Origin: Dromiciops gliroides
Lineage: Eukaryota; Chordata; Mammalia; Microbiotheria; Microbiotheriidae
DNA length: 64,000 nt
Reading direction: 5' to 3'
Assembly (NCBI RefSeq): GCF_019393635.1
Contig: NC_057862.1
Coordinates: 417,181,669 to 417,245,668 of the forward strand
Of the stretch, positions 13,901 to 27,900 are shown piece by piece (within the stretch, counting starts at the first letter, position 1; every line of letters begins with the position of its first letter). The notes beneath the pieces are model-generated. The model searched no databases. It was given only the letters and a program-made list of their open reading frames with translations, and was not told where the DNA came from. Position numbers and translations under genes: made by a program.

Positions 13901-16900
13901 TGGGTCTTCCACCCTGGGATAAGGAGGGTTCTGAAACCTAACCCACTTCTCTGAGAATGGGATGGAGGAGTGGGTGGGAGGAACTGGGTTAGCTAGGAAC
14001 TTACAAGGTAGACATTTGGAGAATCCTTTCCATTTCAGAGTGAATGCCAGGTATCTTTCTCAATATTAATATTTTCCCACTTTCCTAGGAAAGTGGTCGT
14101 TTCTTACCTGAGGTACAAAGTTGAAGAAAAATATAGAGAGATGTTTGACCTACACAAATGGAAGGGGAAGGGACTGGGCACAAGGTCCACTTTGTAGGAA
14201 GGTTGTATGTGTGTGTGTAGCCCTCAAGTGTTTTTCAACAAACCATGCAGTGGGTTCCCCAGGCACTATGGAGAGGAGGGGGCTGGAGAGGAGGGAAAGG
14301 AGACATAAGGTGGGTGGCACCTACACAGGCAGGCCATGGAGAGTACTCTGGATGCTATATAGGGTGGGATGCAGTTGGGGAACACAGGCTGGAGGACATA
14401 GTTGGAGAAGGTCAATGAGATGACAGCCAGGCTGGTGGGGTACATGATGAGCACTGCGCTCCAAAGCAGCAGGAAGCTGAAATTAGAGGAAAGAGAGGGT
14501 TGAGGGTCATCTGCCTGGAGAGCAGGGACTGCTGGGAGTAAGAAGCCCCAAATTTAGAAGCCAGGTCAAAACCAAGAGTCTTAAGCCCACAGCACAGAAT
14601 CCAGAGCCTAGGAGCTTGGCCTATGTTTTCAGAGAGACCACAGCATAAATTTAGAGTTTGAAAGGACCTTCAAGGTCATCATTCCAACCCTTTCATTTTA
14701 CAGATGAGAAAACTGGAACCCAGAGTGAGTCATTAGATGACTTACCTAAGGTCAGGCAGCCAACCATTTACCAGGGTGAGGCAGGGTTTCCTGACTCTAA
14801 ATCCAGTACTCTAGCTATAATCAGGTTGCCTTTAATCAGGCCATTTGATGGAGCTGGCTGAGCTCCCATTTTCATTCATTGCCTTTTGACTTGAGAACTG
14901 GCCCAGATCCCCCACTGTCACTTTCTGTCCACTGGGGAGCTATAGGAAGAGCTATAAGAAGGGCCTCCAGGGAAGTGAAAAGGATTAGGCAGCCTAGGAG
15001 TTAGTTCTAGGTCTGCCACTAATTGTAAGACCCTGGAAAAGTTGCTTTACTTCTCCATGTCTCACTTTCCACATCTATAGAACACTGCATCCTCCCTAAG
15101 GTGGTGGGAGGATTTTGAGGGAGGTGATAAGCCCCTCCCCCCAGGCTCTTATAGTTTGTTTTTCTTCTCAAAAATGACATACTATTAGGGGCAGCTAGGT
15201 GGCGCAGTGGATAGAGCACCAGCCCTGGAGTCAGGAGTACCTGAGTTCAAATCTGGCCTCAGACACTTAACACTTACTAGCTGTGTGACCCTGGGCAAGT
15301 CACTTAACCCCAATTGCCTCACTAAATAAAAAGAAAGAAAGAAAGAAAAAAAATGACATGCTATTGATCAATACTGTTTTTTTCATAGAGTAGAAATATT
15401 TATCAATAAATAATTAATTAGCAATTATTTGATAAATGTATAACAAAGAATTGTGTGATTGAATGGGTTATACCACCTTGCATTTCATTGCATGGATTTA
15501 CTATACTTAACTATTAGGGAAAGGTTTTCTCTTTTCTGCTGTATATTTGTGATTATTGTGTGATTTCCAAACCCCCAGCCCCCTTTTTATTGCCAGTTCT
15601 ATCACAAAGCTTCTATAACTCATTTGCTCCAATTTATCCAGATTTTTATATACTCAGTTTGCTTCAAATGAGATATTCCTGCTTACTCCTCTCCCCACCC
15701 AAAAGAGAAGAAAGCTCCCCCTCCCACCATGGACACAGAAAAGGTCCATTATTTACAAAAGAGGCAGATAAGACACAGTGAGAACAAGTGAATGGCTGTA
15801 GTTTGTCCCTTAGGATCTGGAGTCTGTAAACAAACATGTGCTTGTATAGGTTTGGATATGTACAACCAAGCTTTAAGCTATATGACACACAACCAAGCCC
15901 ACAGGTCACTGGTCCTGTCCCAGAATTTACTCCTTAGTACTCACCCTGCAAGGCCTCCAAAGATTTCAGTCACATAGGAGTAGTCACCTCCAGATTTGGG
16001 GATGGCCACTCCAAGCTCAGCATAACACAAGGAGCCCAGGGCTGCAATTCCTCCACCTAGTACCCAGACCACAAGGGCTAGGCCTACTGAGCCTGTATGC
16101 TCCAGCACACCTTTGGGGGAGATGAAGATCCCAGAGCCAATGATGTTACCTGTAAAGGGGAAAGGGAGGAAGAAGAATGCAACAGGAATTCAGGATCCCA
16201 AAGTTCTCATGGTTCTTCCAAAACCAGGCTTGGGCACTCAGGACCCTCATGTTTCAGTCATGGAAAATGCAACAACACAGATATTCCCAAATGGCAAATG
16301 ATCCCCAAACCTTCCTCTTCTGTTTTACAATGTGCAGGGTTTATTCGACTCAGATACCGAGCCTACCCAGAGCATGCTGAGGCTCTGCCAGCCAGGCCAT
16401 CAGGGGAGCTGGAGTCCAGCCCAGCTGAGAGGGATTGAGGATTCCCTGTGGCTAATCCTCATGGAATCTCTAGCCCAGGGGCAAAACTAAGGAGGCAGGG
16501 AGGTCTGGGAGAAATAGCACTGCTGGGAGTCAGGAGATTTGGATTCTGGTCTCAACTTGACCACTAACCCATTGGGGAGCCCAGGAAAAATTATTTCCTC
16601 TCACTTAGCCTTCCTACTGGAAGAAGAATATCTACCTAAGAACTATGACTACCATAGGGGGACTAAGACTGTGATCCAGGGCACCAGTATTCAAGGGAGT
16701 CATACTTCTTCCTTGTAGCAAATGCCTTTCCTGTACTGTGTCTCATTATCTTTTGCTGGCCCCAGCTTCCAAAAAGCACGTGTCACCAGGGTATCATTCC
16801 CAGAGTTCCATTGCCATGGCATACCTTCCCTGTTGCCCCTCTCCCTCCTCAAGCTGCAAGGAATGAACTCTTAGAGAGACTGGCTACTCTCTCTTCCAGG

Positions 16901-18815
16901 GTGACTACACCCCCAGTCAGACCATCCTCCACACCATACCCCCCAGCTGAATTTGCACCTTGCACAAGAATTCATAATTATGACTGCCACAGAACTTTTT
17001 TATTTTTAGCAAGTTAGGCAAGTTTGTGAATTCATGTGTGTAGCATTCCCTGTCCACCTATTGTAAGGATCAAATGAGATCACCAGATTTGGACCTGAAG
17101 AGCAAGGATCATATGGCTTGTTGGTCTTAGAGCTAGAAAAGACCTACCTAACCCTTCATTTCATGGAGGAGGACACTTAGATTCAGAGAGGGAAATCGAA
17201 TTGCCATGGTTATGCAGGTAAAAAGCAGCAGAATGGACATTTGAACTCAAGTCTTCTACCTCTGAATCAAGGAACTGTTTCAGTCCACCATGCTGCTTCT
17301 CAGTAATGATTGTGAAAGCCACTTAGTAAAGTGTCTAGTGTTTTGTAAACAAAGTAAGAACATTATTTTTATTTACAGGGGAAGGGTCTGGCTTACAGAA
17401 GCTGCCAACTTAGTTGGCAATGCATTGGTTAGGATCTCTGAGCCAAGAAGTCTCCCAGGAGAATGAGTGATGTGTTTGCCCAAGTGCCTGAAATCTGCAC
17501 AGGCCCAAAGGACCACCATACCACAACCCCCCTGCTGTTCCCCATCAGACCTAGCACTTTCCCTGAAGCTGCTTTTGTCCACCAATAAGCAAACCCTGCA
17601 AAGACTTATCTTGGGAACCTCACGATCACAGCTCATGAAGCAGATGAATCCTCTCACTCTGGAGATCTTGGGGAGAATGCCCATTGAGATGATGGAGATG
17701 GGTGGAGAGAGCAGAGTTAGGGGATTTAAAGTTTTCTTGATCTGACATTGAGCTGTCCTTGTGGCTCACTGACTGTCAGCCAATCAATATCTAGCAAATG
17801 AAACAGCTAGGATTGGGAGACTGACTTGGAGGGTGAGGCACAGGGAGTGCCAGAATGAGTGAGACACATAAAAATGGGCTATGTATGCAGAGAAGGGGAG
17901 GACACTGGGGGCTCCTAGAAGAGGTAGCTAGCTGTCTCAGGACATCATTGATTCCTCCAACATTCAAACATTTGCTCTGGAACACTGCTAAGAAGACCTT
18001 TTCTCCCCCAATCTGGAGGGAGGTGTAGACTTCAGTGCAGGACAAAGAGCACTGGATTGGGGACCAGAAAACCTGGGTTTGCCTTCCAGCTCTGTTCCTA
18101 TTACCTAGAGAGCTTTAGAGCAAAACCTTCCTTTTCTGAGGTCTAGGTTTCCTAATCTGTAAAACAAGGAAATTGAAGTAGATGATCTCTAAGTTCCCTT
18201 CCAGCCTTTAAACCTGTTTTTAGGCAAAACCTCAAGGGGGAACAGATGGAGGGGTGGTTGGTTTTATGATCAGCACAGGGCTGTAATTCAGAGCTGGAAC
18301 TCATGCCTTTCTAGCCAAAAGACGGTCTCTTTCCTCTTTGCCTGCTGAAATACCGCTCATCCTTCAAGGTTCAGCTCTAGTAATAGCTCCTCCATGAAGT
18401 TATCCTGAATTGGGCCCAGACCTGGGACATCTCCCACTTCTGAGCATCTGGAGCACTTGTGGGACCAAGCTGCTGTCATGCGAGGAACAAGTAAACCAAG
18501 TTTCTTGGCAAGCAAGTAATAAAAGCTAAGTAACTATAGCCTTGGGCGGCTGCTACTTTCTTTCCTGATCATGAAACTTGTCTCCAGACAATTCAATTCA
18601 ACAAGTGCTTAGCTTTTATTGTATGAAAGTTGCTGTGCCAGGTGATGGGGATGCAAAGACAGAAAAGGGAACAGTTTTGATTCTCAAAGAGCTTACTTTC
18701 TATTAGAGGAGACAGTATGAACACAGATGAGTCAACAGAGAATATTGACAAAAGATATACAAAATTACTTAGGTGGGGAACACCACCAACCTCTGTGTGT
18801 ATGTGTGCGTGTGTG

Positions 18816-18909
<94 letters not shown>

Positions 18910-21900
18910 GGAGGAGGGGAAGGCTAGGTGGCGCAGTGGATAGAGCACCGGCTCTGGATTCAGGAGGACCAGAGTTGAAATCTGGCCTCAGACACTTGAC
19001 ACTTACCAGCTGTGTAACCCTGGGCAAGTCACTTAACCCTCATTGCTCTGCGCACACAAGAAAGAGAGAGAGAGAGACTGATGATGGAGGTAGTAACACT
19101 TGAACTGAGCCTCCAAGGAAGTTAGGGATTAGAAGAGTCAGAGGAGACATGGGGGTGGGATGGGGCTTGGGGTAGGGAAGAGACAGTTTAAGTAAAGTAT
19201 AGCTATGGGAGATGGAATGGAAGGCACAGGGAATAGCAAGTAGTCCAGTTTGACTGGAAGGTAGAGTTCATAAAGGGGAATAAAGTGAAATCAATCTGGA
19301 GAGACAGGCTGGGGACAGATTGTGCAGAGTTTTAAATGTCAAAAGGAGTTTATATTTTATCCTAGAGACAACAGGGAATCTCTGAAATTTCTTAAGCATG
19401 AAGGAAATGACATGGTCAGATTTGTGCTTTGAAAAGATTTCTTTTGCAGTTTTCTAGAGGATGGACTGGAAAGGGGAGAGATGGGAGATACTGATACCAA
19501 TTAGGAGGCCCTACAATAGTCCAGGTGAAAAGTGATGAAAGCTTGAACTAGGGTGGCTATGCAAGTAGGGGGGAAATGGAGGAGAATAAGAGAGATGTTG
19601 GGGAGGTAGAATGAATGTACAATACTTATCAGTGATGAGGAGTCAGCTATGAGGAAGTCAGGGATGACTGAGACCATTAAACTGGGTAACTGGAAAGATC
19701 ATAGTGTCCTTGACAGGAACAGGTCATTTTGAAGAGGAACTGTTTTCAAGGGAAAGATAATGGGTTCTATTTTGGGCCCGTCGAGTTTGAGATACCAAGT
19801 TTGGGATATCAAATTGGAAATGTCCAATAGGCAGCAGGTGATGTGAGACTGGTGCTTAGGAGAAAGATGAGGGATGGATATGTAGATTTTGGAGTCATCT
19901 GCATAGAAATGATCATTAAATCTATGGGAGGTGATGATATCACTGAGACAGAGCATGGGAGTAAACCCACATGCAGTTTGCAGCCGAAGAGAGAGAATGA
20001 TACAGCAAAAGAAACTGAAGAGTAGTCAGAGAGGTAGAAGGAGAAACCCAGGAGAGAACAAACCACCTGTACTTCAGTCCTTCCCTTCATCTTCCTCCCA
20101 CTGGAACCTGGACTCTAACCCTGGGACTGTAATATGATAGGTGAACTTCTGTCCTACCTTGTCTAGAATGGGGTCTCCATGTTATTTCCTGGCTATTTCC
20201 AAACCATGATGCTATGTGCTCCCCCAGCTGCCATTTATGTGTTATCTTCTCCATTAGAATGTAAGGTCCTTGAGGCCAGAGAGAAATTTGCCTGCTTATG
20301 ATTGTGCCCTCAGTAATTAGTATAGTGCTCGCTACATAGTAGGCACTTAATAAATGCTTTAGCATTCATTTATTGAGTGTCATGAAAGTTCAAGGAAGAA
20401 AGAGTGGTTAGGAGGTGGTTGTCAACAGTGACAAATATTGCAGAGAGATCAAGAAAGATATGGACTGAGAAAAGGACAGTGGATTGAGCAATTAGGAGAT
20501 CACAGGTAGTCTTGGAGATAGCAGTTTCAGTGGAGTGGTAACATCAAGGCTAGATTAAAAGGAATTGAGAAGTGAATGGGAGGTAAGGCAGTGGAAGATA
20601 TGAATGTAGAAGGCTTTTTCTAAGTGTTTGACTATGAAAGAGAAGAAAAGTCTGGAATAGTAGCTTGAGGAGGTGGCAGGATCAAGTAAAGGTTTAATTT
20701 GTTTATTTATTTTTAAAGGCTGGGAGAAATCTGATTGGATATTTCTAGGCAATCCAGGAAACATCCAGTGGATGAAGAAAGATTGAAAGTCAGAACAGCA
20801 GAAGATTAATGGAAAAAGTTCCACAAGAAGATCAGAGGGATGGGAAGGTTATAAATAGAAGGGTTGAATTTGGTTAGAATGGCCACCTCTTCTTCTGATA
20901 CTGATACAAAAGAAGAATGAATGAGGAAAGAGGCTGAAATGACTTAAGGTAAAGAATTGGGGAGAAAAAGGAACTCATGCTAGACAGCCATGAGACCCTA
21001 AGGTAGGGCCCAAGTCATCTTCCAATCCAATTTCCCAAACAAAGCCAAGTACTTGGAGTTGAGAGGATTAGTATAGACACAACTTCTCTCATTCTGCCAT
21101 CTCCCCACATCTGCCTCTCAGGACCAGGTGACAATGGAGAAGATTTAGGGAATTGGTTCCCACCTCGACATGTTTTCTACCCAGGAGAAATATTCTGGGG
21201 TTAAACTGAAGAATAAGGTTTATATGTCAGGGAAATATCACCACCATGAGTTTAGAGAGGTTAGGAACATAACCAGATGGAAAACAGGAACTACTGGGTA
21301 AAAGCCCAGAGATATATTTGTGCTGTATGTATGTCTATGTCGTTGTATATGTGTCTGGTTCTGTATGTGTGAGAGTCTTTGTGTTTTTATTTTTTGGGGG
21401 GGGGATGTTGTGGTGAGAAGTATGAGGATGTCACCACCTGCTGGCAGAACTTGGTAACCCACCCTCAGTTGCTCTAGCCTTATTCTCTGAAAAAGAGGAT
21501 ACTGTCTCCAAGAAAACAAGTGTTGTGATGCAGAATGAGGAGGAATTGTCATAGGATTATAAAATTAAAGTTGGAAGGGACCTTAGAAGGCATCTGGTCC
21601 AATCTTTTCCCCAATTTTTACAGATAAGAAATCAGAGATCCAGAGACATTAAGTGATTTATCAAAGGTTCGCAGAAAATGAGTGGCAGAGCTGAGAGTTG
21701 AACTTAGACTCTTTGACTCCAAATCTAGCATTCTTTGTTCTATACCCTGCTTATACTAAGGCATAATCTGCCTTCTTATAATTATCCCCCTGTAGTCTTA
21801 GTTTTATTCTTCCGCATGATAGTCTTTCAAATAATCAAAGATACTAATAATTACTCCCTCTTCCTCTACCTCCTCAACCCCAGGCTTTAGGCTAAACATT

Positions 21901-24900
21901 CTTAAATTCCCTCAACTGACTCTCTCCTTTCCAAGGGGAGCCAGGATGAGTCAATCTTGCATTGACATCTGTAATCAAAGTCTAGGATCTACTCAAGCTA
22001 GCAATTAATTATCCTTCAGGACAGGAATATGAACAGTACAAGGATTTATGAATTTCTTAATTATTTTTCCTGCTGTGGACATTAGCTGCTAAAAAAAAAA
22101 TTAGCAAAAGTGAACAGAAATTCTAAAACCGGCAGTAGCAGCAATTTTTCCTATTTATATAGTCATGTCAGAACTAGATAGGAACTTAGAATATTGAATA
22201 TCAGACCTGGGAGAGTCCTTAGAACAAAAAATATTGGGGGGCAGCTAGGTGGCGCAGTGGATAAAGCACTGGTCCTGGATTCAGGAGGATCTGAGTTCAA
22301 ATCCTGCCTCAGACACTTGACACTTACTAGCTGTGTGACCCTGGGCAAGTCACTTAACCCTCATTGCCCCGCAAAAGAAAGAAAGAACACAAAATGTCAA
22401 AACTAGGAGAGATCTCAGAACATAGATTAGCATCTTGAGAGGGACCTCAGACCATAGACTGTCAGAACTGGGAGAGTCCTGGGAGACCACTGAATCCTTA
22501 CTCCTTTAATTATATATGGGAAAACTGGGGGCAGCTAGATGGTGCAGTGGATAGAGCACCGGCCCTGGAGTCAGGAGTACCTGAGTTCAAATCCAGCCTC
22601 AGACACTTAACACTTACTAGCTGTGTGACCCTGGGCAAGTCACTTAACCCCAATTGCCTCACTAAAAAAAAGAAAAGAAAAGAAAGAAAGAAATGGGAAA
22701 ACTGATGGGGAGAGGGAAAAGGGGGGAAGGCATGTGTCCAAGTTAAGTCCCAGAATTAATGGGGTCTCAATACTACAACCCACATCCCCTGACTTGCATT
22801 TCTAAGGTTTTTTCCACTGTTCCTCATCTGCTTTTTTGTCTGTATTCCATATGAATCTTTCAAAACAGCAGAGAGCTCAGACACTTTTCAGGAGAGATGG
22901 GAGGGGAGGGCATTAATTTATGGAAATGACTCTCTTATGGTTGAATACCCTATGGAGATCTGGGCCTCTCAGTGGGAATAGGAATGTTGATGAGATATAC
23001 ACTAGTCTGAATGGCATGCATAAGTCTTCACTGGCGGGAAGAGCTGCTTTGGAGTCCTACATGCCAATGTGATTGTAGAGGGATGACGGCTCCTGCTCCC
23101 CCCACCTCCCCACTAGGGGAGTGGAGGCATTGAGTAGGGCAGGTACTGAGCAGAACTGTGTTCCAGCCTTTGCTATGAGGGACTGGGGTTCCATCCTTTG
23201 CTATGAAATACAGTTAAGGGGAGCTTTGGATGGTCTGGGACCTCAGGGAGAGAAACACTCAGCATGCTTTAGCACGGGGGCACAGGCTGCTAATTAATGG
23301 AATGAAATGAACTTGTGGCCTAATTTAATTTAAACATTTATGTTAAATTCCTAACAAGTAAGAACAGAACCCTTGGCTAGAGCCCCACTGGGGAGTACCA
23401 AGTGGATCTGGGAGGTAAGAATGTGTAATCGGATTAAGGCAGGCCTAGCCCTAAAGATTTTTAAAATTAGTTACTTTAATTAATATTGACCAAGGATCAT
23501 TCTCATAATAAAACTGCCCACCCAGTAGTCAGGAAATTCCTGACCCCTGGAGGGCTTAAGGCCTGGGTTTTGGACCCCATGTCCAATAAATATGGGCACG
23601 TTCCAATGAGGTAGGTAGTGGAACTGGGAGTAGGAGTGTCACATCAAAGTGGACAAATGAGGGAGTTGTGGTTTGGGGATACCCATAAGTCAATGACCTT
23701 GGGGAGGCACAGAGAGGTGGTGGTCAACCAGGGCTGGAGAAGCAGGTGTCATGGGGTGCAGAGTCCCCCAGAAGTTCTCTGGGGCACATCGAGGAATCTT
23801 CTCCTTGAGAAACTAAACCAGAGGACAGATACGCCTAGAGATAAGCAGAACCAAATGGGACTGAGCTAGCTTCTGGATCTCCACCCTTCATTCTGATCTC
23901 CCTTACCCCTGGGAGATAAATTTGGGTGTGGCTGTGGCCTTTGTGTCCGGAAGAGAGATCCAGAGCCATCCCTCACCCAGTTCCTCTAGTCACCACCAGT
24001 GGGGGATGGTCCTCCCTCACTAAAGGAACTTTCCACAGGCAGATGGTCTGCCCCCATCAGTCCCCTTTAAAAGTACCTGCCAGTCTCCTGCTTGAGGAGA
24101 TTGGTACCTCAGAGCCACATGCTTTGTTCCATACCTATCTCCCCATGAGAAGTCCAAGGATTTCTTTCATGGTTGCTCTTCCCTTCCCTTGCCCCTAAAT
24201 AAACTACCATCTTATTCTAACTGCTTTTGTGTGCAAGAGGGTGTAATTCTTTTTTTTTTTTTAGTGAGGCAATTGGGGTTAAGTGACTTTCCCAGGGTCA
24301 CACAGCTAGTAAGTGTTAAGTGTCTGAGGCCAGATTTGAACTCAGGTACTTCTGACTTCAAGGCTGGTGCTCTATCCACTTCGCCACCCAGCTGCCCCAG
24401 GTGTAATTCTTTAAAGAGGAATTCCTAAGAACTCCTACCCCTAACCCAAACCCCATACCCCATTTCCCCCATAACACAGGGATCACTGGAAGCTAAAAGT
24501 CTGGGGATTTGCCACTGAAATTGCACCTCCTCTACCTACCCACCCACCCCCAAAACAAAGGGAGGGATCAATCAGGGTGGGCCAAAGCAAATTAGTGGCC
24601 TAGACTATTTTATAGATTTAAGAAGGGGCAAGAAGTAGGATGACAACTCAGTAGTAGGGATTTAGTCAAGGCAACAGAAAGAATTCACTGAGAGTGAAGA
24701 TGACTAAGCAGTTTTATATACAATGAGATGAGAGCAAGAGAAATATGTAGAATTTTATGAATAATCCTCTAACCTAAACTAGAATCAATTAGATGAGTCA
24801 TGCAAAGAAGCAGGGGACAGGTCAAATTGGCCTCTCAGAATATTATCAAGATCTTCATTCTTCACATTTTCACATCAACCATCAATCAACAATCAATGGT

Positions 24901-27900
24901 CAAGTGCTTTTTGCAAAGATGCCTAGTAATGACTGCTTTCATTTCTCTAGGGCATTAAGATTTGCAAAACAAATTCAATATTCCTTTGCATTTATTTATC
25001 ATAAATTCATAGAACTAAAGAATATTAGAGCTGTAAAACATCTTAGAAATCACCTATAGTAAACCAACTCTTTTATATTTACAGATGGGAAAACTGAGAC
25101 CCACAGAAGCAAAGGAAATTTGATTTTGACCTTTATTTTAGTACTATTCCTAGTAGGCAATTTGCTTGACTTTATTATAACATAAAACAATAAAATTTAA
25201 TATTAAAAAAGGATTTACAAAACATCCTCATTATAATAATCCTGTGAAGTAGGTCATGAAAATATTATTATTCCCATCTCAGAAATGAGAAAACTGAGGC
25301 ACCCAGAGTCTAAGTAACTTTCCTAGATTCAGAGCTGGAATTTGGACCTACATCTCTTGTCAATTTCTAGTATACTAGGGGCAGCTAGGCAGTGCAGTGG
25401 ATAAAGCACCGGCCCTGAAGTCAGGAGGACCTGAGTTCAAATCCGGCTTCAGACACTTAACACTTACTAGCTGTGTGACCCTGGGCAAGTCACTTAACCC
25501 CAAATGCCTCACCAAAATAACCCCAAAAAACCCAACCAAACAAACAAAAACAAAAAAACAAAAAACAATTCCTAGTATAATATTCTTGTCATTATGTCAT
25601 GCTCTCTCTGGCCACAACCTATGTAGAGGGCTTTGTGGAAAGGGCCTGGGGAGCTCGAAAACATGGCCTCTGACACTGAAGTTAAGTCTAGGGTACCCCT
25701 ATCTGTGGAGCTCACCTTGCTATGTGCAGAGACTTTAGTAAATTTTTATGAGCTTAAGCAGCCTGAGATCCAAGTTCTAGAACCCAAGCACACCTGGCTG
25801 CAGAGATGTAGGTTAACTCCAGAGTCCTCAAGTCTCCTCCAGAGGAAGGACTTCACCTATCCCTGGTTACCTCAGGATGCCTATTGCTATAGCCAATGCT
25901 TAGCACAGTGCCTGGCAATAAATAGTAAGTACTTAAAAGTACTTAAAGAACTTTTAGCTTTCAGTACTTTAAGCTACATACCAAAAACTTTTAGGATATC
26001 CTGTATAAAGGAGGATGGAAGAAATAAAGAGGAAAGGTAGAAGCTGGTTGTCATTGACTTCTGTGGATTTTAATAATAATATTAGCTAGTATTTCTATAG
26101 CACCTACTATGTGCCACTCACTGTGTTAAGTGCTTTATAAATATTATCTTGTCCGATTCTCACAGTAACTGAGGAAACTGAGGCAAACAGAGGCTGACTT
26201 GCCCAGGGTCACACTGCTAGTAAGTAGACATCTTAACCTGGATTTGAACACAGGCCCAGTGTTCTATCCACTGCATCACCTAGCTTCCTATACTCTTACT
26301 TGTTCAATCTCCCTCTCAGCCACCCTCTTCTTCTCCACTCCCTCTGCCACAATTCAATCCAGGTCCTCATCACTCATGGATTATTGCAATAGCTTCTAAG
26401 TGGGTCTCCCTTCTTCCACTACCAATCTTCCCTAGTACATTCTGCACAAAAGTATGAGAATGACATTTTCATAATAATACTAACTTTTATATAGTGCTTA
26501 CTACATGCCAGACACTGTGTTAAGTACTTTACAATTTTTATTTCATTTGATCCTCATAACAACCCTAGGAGGTAGGTGCTGTTATTATCCGCATTTTACA
26601 ACTGAGGCAGACAGAAGTTATTTGGCTCAGGGTCTGGATTTTCTTTCTCTGTTTTTTTCTTTATTACATGTGATGACTTTCTTGGGAAGGGAGAGAGGGA
26701 ATATGGATATAAATCTGGAAATTGAGATGATGTAAAGGCAAACAATATCAATGAAAAATAGCTTCCCCTTTCTTCCTCATTCTCTGACACTGCCCCATCC
26801 CCAATCATTTGCACTGAGCTGGGCCCACAAAGCCATATAATAAACACTTCACAAGTACAAAATGGGGAGCCATGACTTGACAGCAGTTCATTTGAAATGA
26901 ATCTGGAGGTTTTAGTGAACTTCAAGCTCCATCTGAATCAATACCAAGATCTGGCAGCCAAGAACGCTAATGTAATCTTAGCCTGCATTTATGATAGCAG
27001 CACTTTTCATCGTGGCAAAGAACTGAAAATGAAGAAGATGCCCACTGACTGGGGAATGGCTTAACATATTGTGATACAAGAATATAATGAACTACTGCTG
27101 TGCTATAAGAAATGGATAACATGTTAAATGCAGAGAAGCATGAAAAGATTTACATGAACTGATGCAGAATGAAGTAAAAAGAGATGAGAAAACAAAATAT
27201 ACAATGTCTATAACAATGTCAACGGAAAGAGCAACCATCACAAAATAACTGAAACTAAAAATTGCAAGAGTGCAAGTAACAACCTTGGTCCCAAAAAAGA
27301 GCTTTGGGAAGACATTTCTGAGCTACATTCCCCTCCTTTGTAGAAGCCAGCATCTTTGAATGTGTAACATTTCATGGGATATCAGTTTTTTTCCAAAGTG
27401 CTGATTGATTGGTTTTATGAATTTTTTCCCCCTTCTTCTTTAGGGGGCAGCTCCAGCCCTGGATTCAGGAGGACCTGAGTTCAAATTTGGTCTCAGACAC
27501 TTGACACTTACTAGCTGTGTGACCCTGGGCAAGTCACTTAACCCTCATTGCCTCACCCCCCCCCCAAAAAAAAGAAGACTTTGTTATTAGGGAGCAGCTA
27601 GGTGGCACAGTGGATAAAGCACCAGCTTTATCTTTGAATGTGTAACATTTCATGGGATATCAGTTTTTTTCCAAAGTGCTGATTGATTGGTTTTATGGAT
27701 TTTTTCCCCCTTCTTCTTTAGGGGGCAGCTCCAGCCCTGGATTCCTGAGTACCTGAGTTCAAACCTGGCCTCAAACACTTGACACTTACTAGCTGTGTGA
27801 CCCTGGGCAAGTCACTTAACCCTCATTGCCCTGCAAAACCAAACCAAACCAAAACCAAAAACCAAAAAAAAAAAAACAAAACCCCAAACCAAAAAAGACT

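Larger units (their letters stand above)
18588..20975 (-). mobile_element. Long L2-clade LINE with ORF2 reverse-transcriptase relic
   Basis: The 3' end is at 18588-18780. ORF2 follows at 19075-20140 and 20380-20975. In the minus-strand translation of 19699-19956 the phrase [11 protein letters not shown] carries the YADD catalytic motif, followed by [11 protein letters not shown] as in L2. It is interrupted by microsatellites, a WSINE1-like copy and a short sense L2 end. No continuous ORF. Confidence 0.8.

Noticed and set aside
22194-22406. Recurrent [24 protein letters not shown]-type ORFs at many sites
   Set aside because: These are all translations of the WSINE1-like SINE, sense or antisense, not genes.
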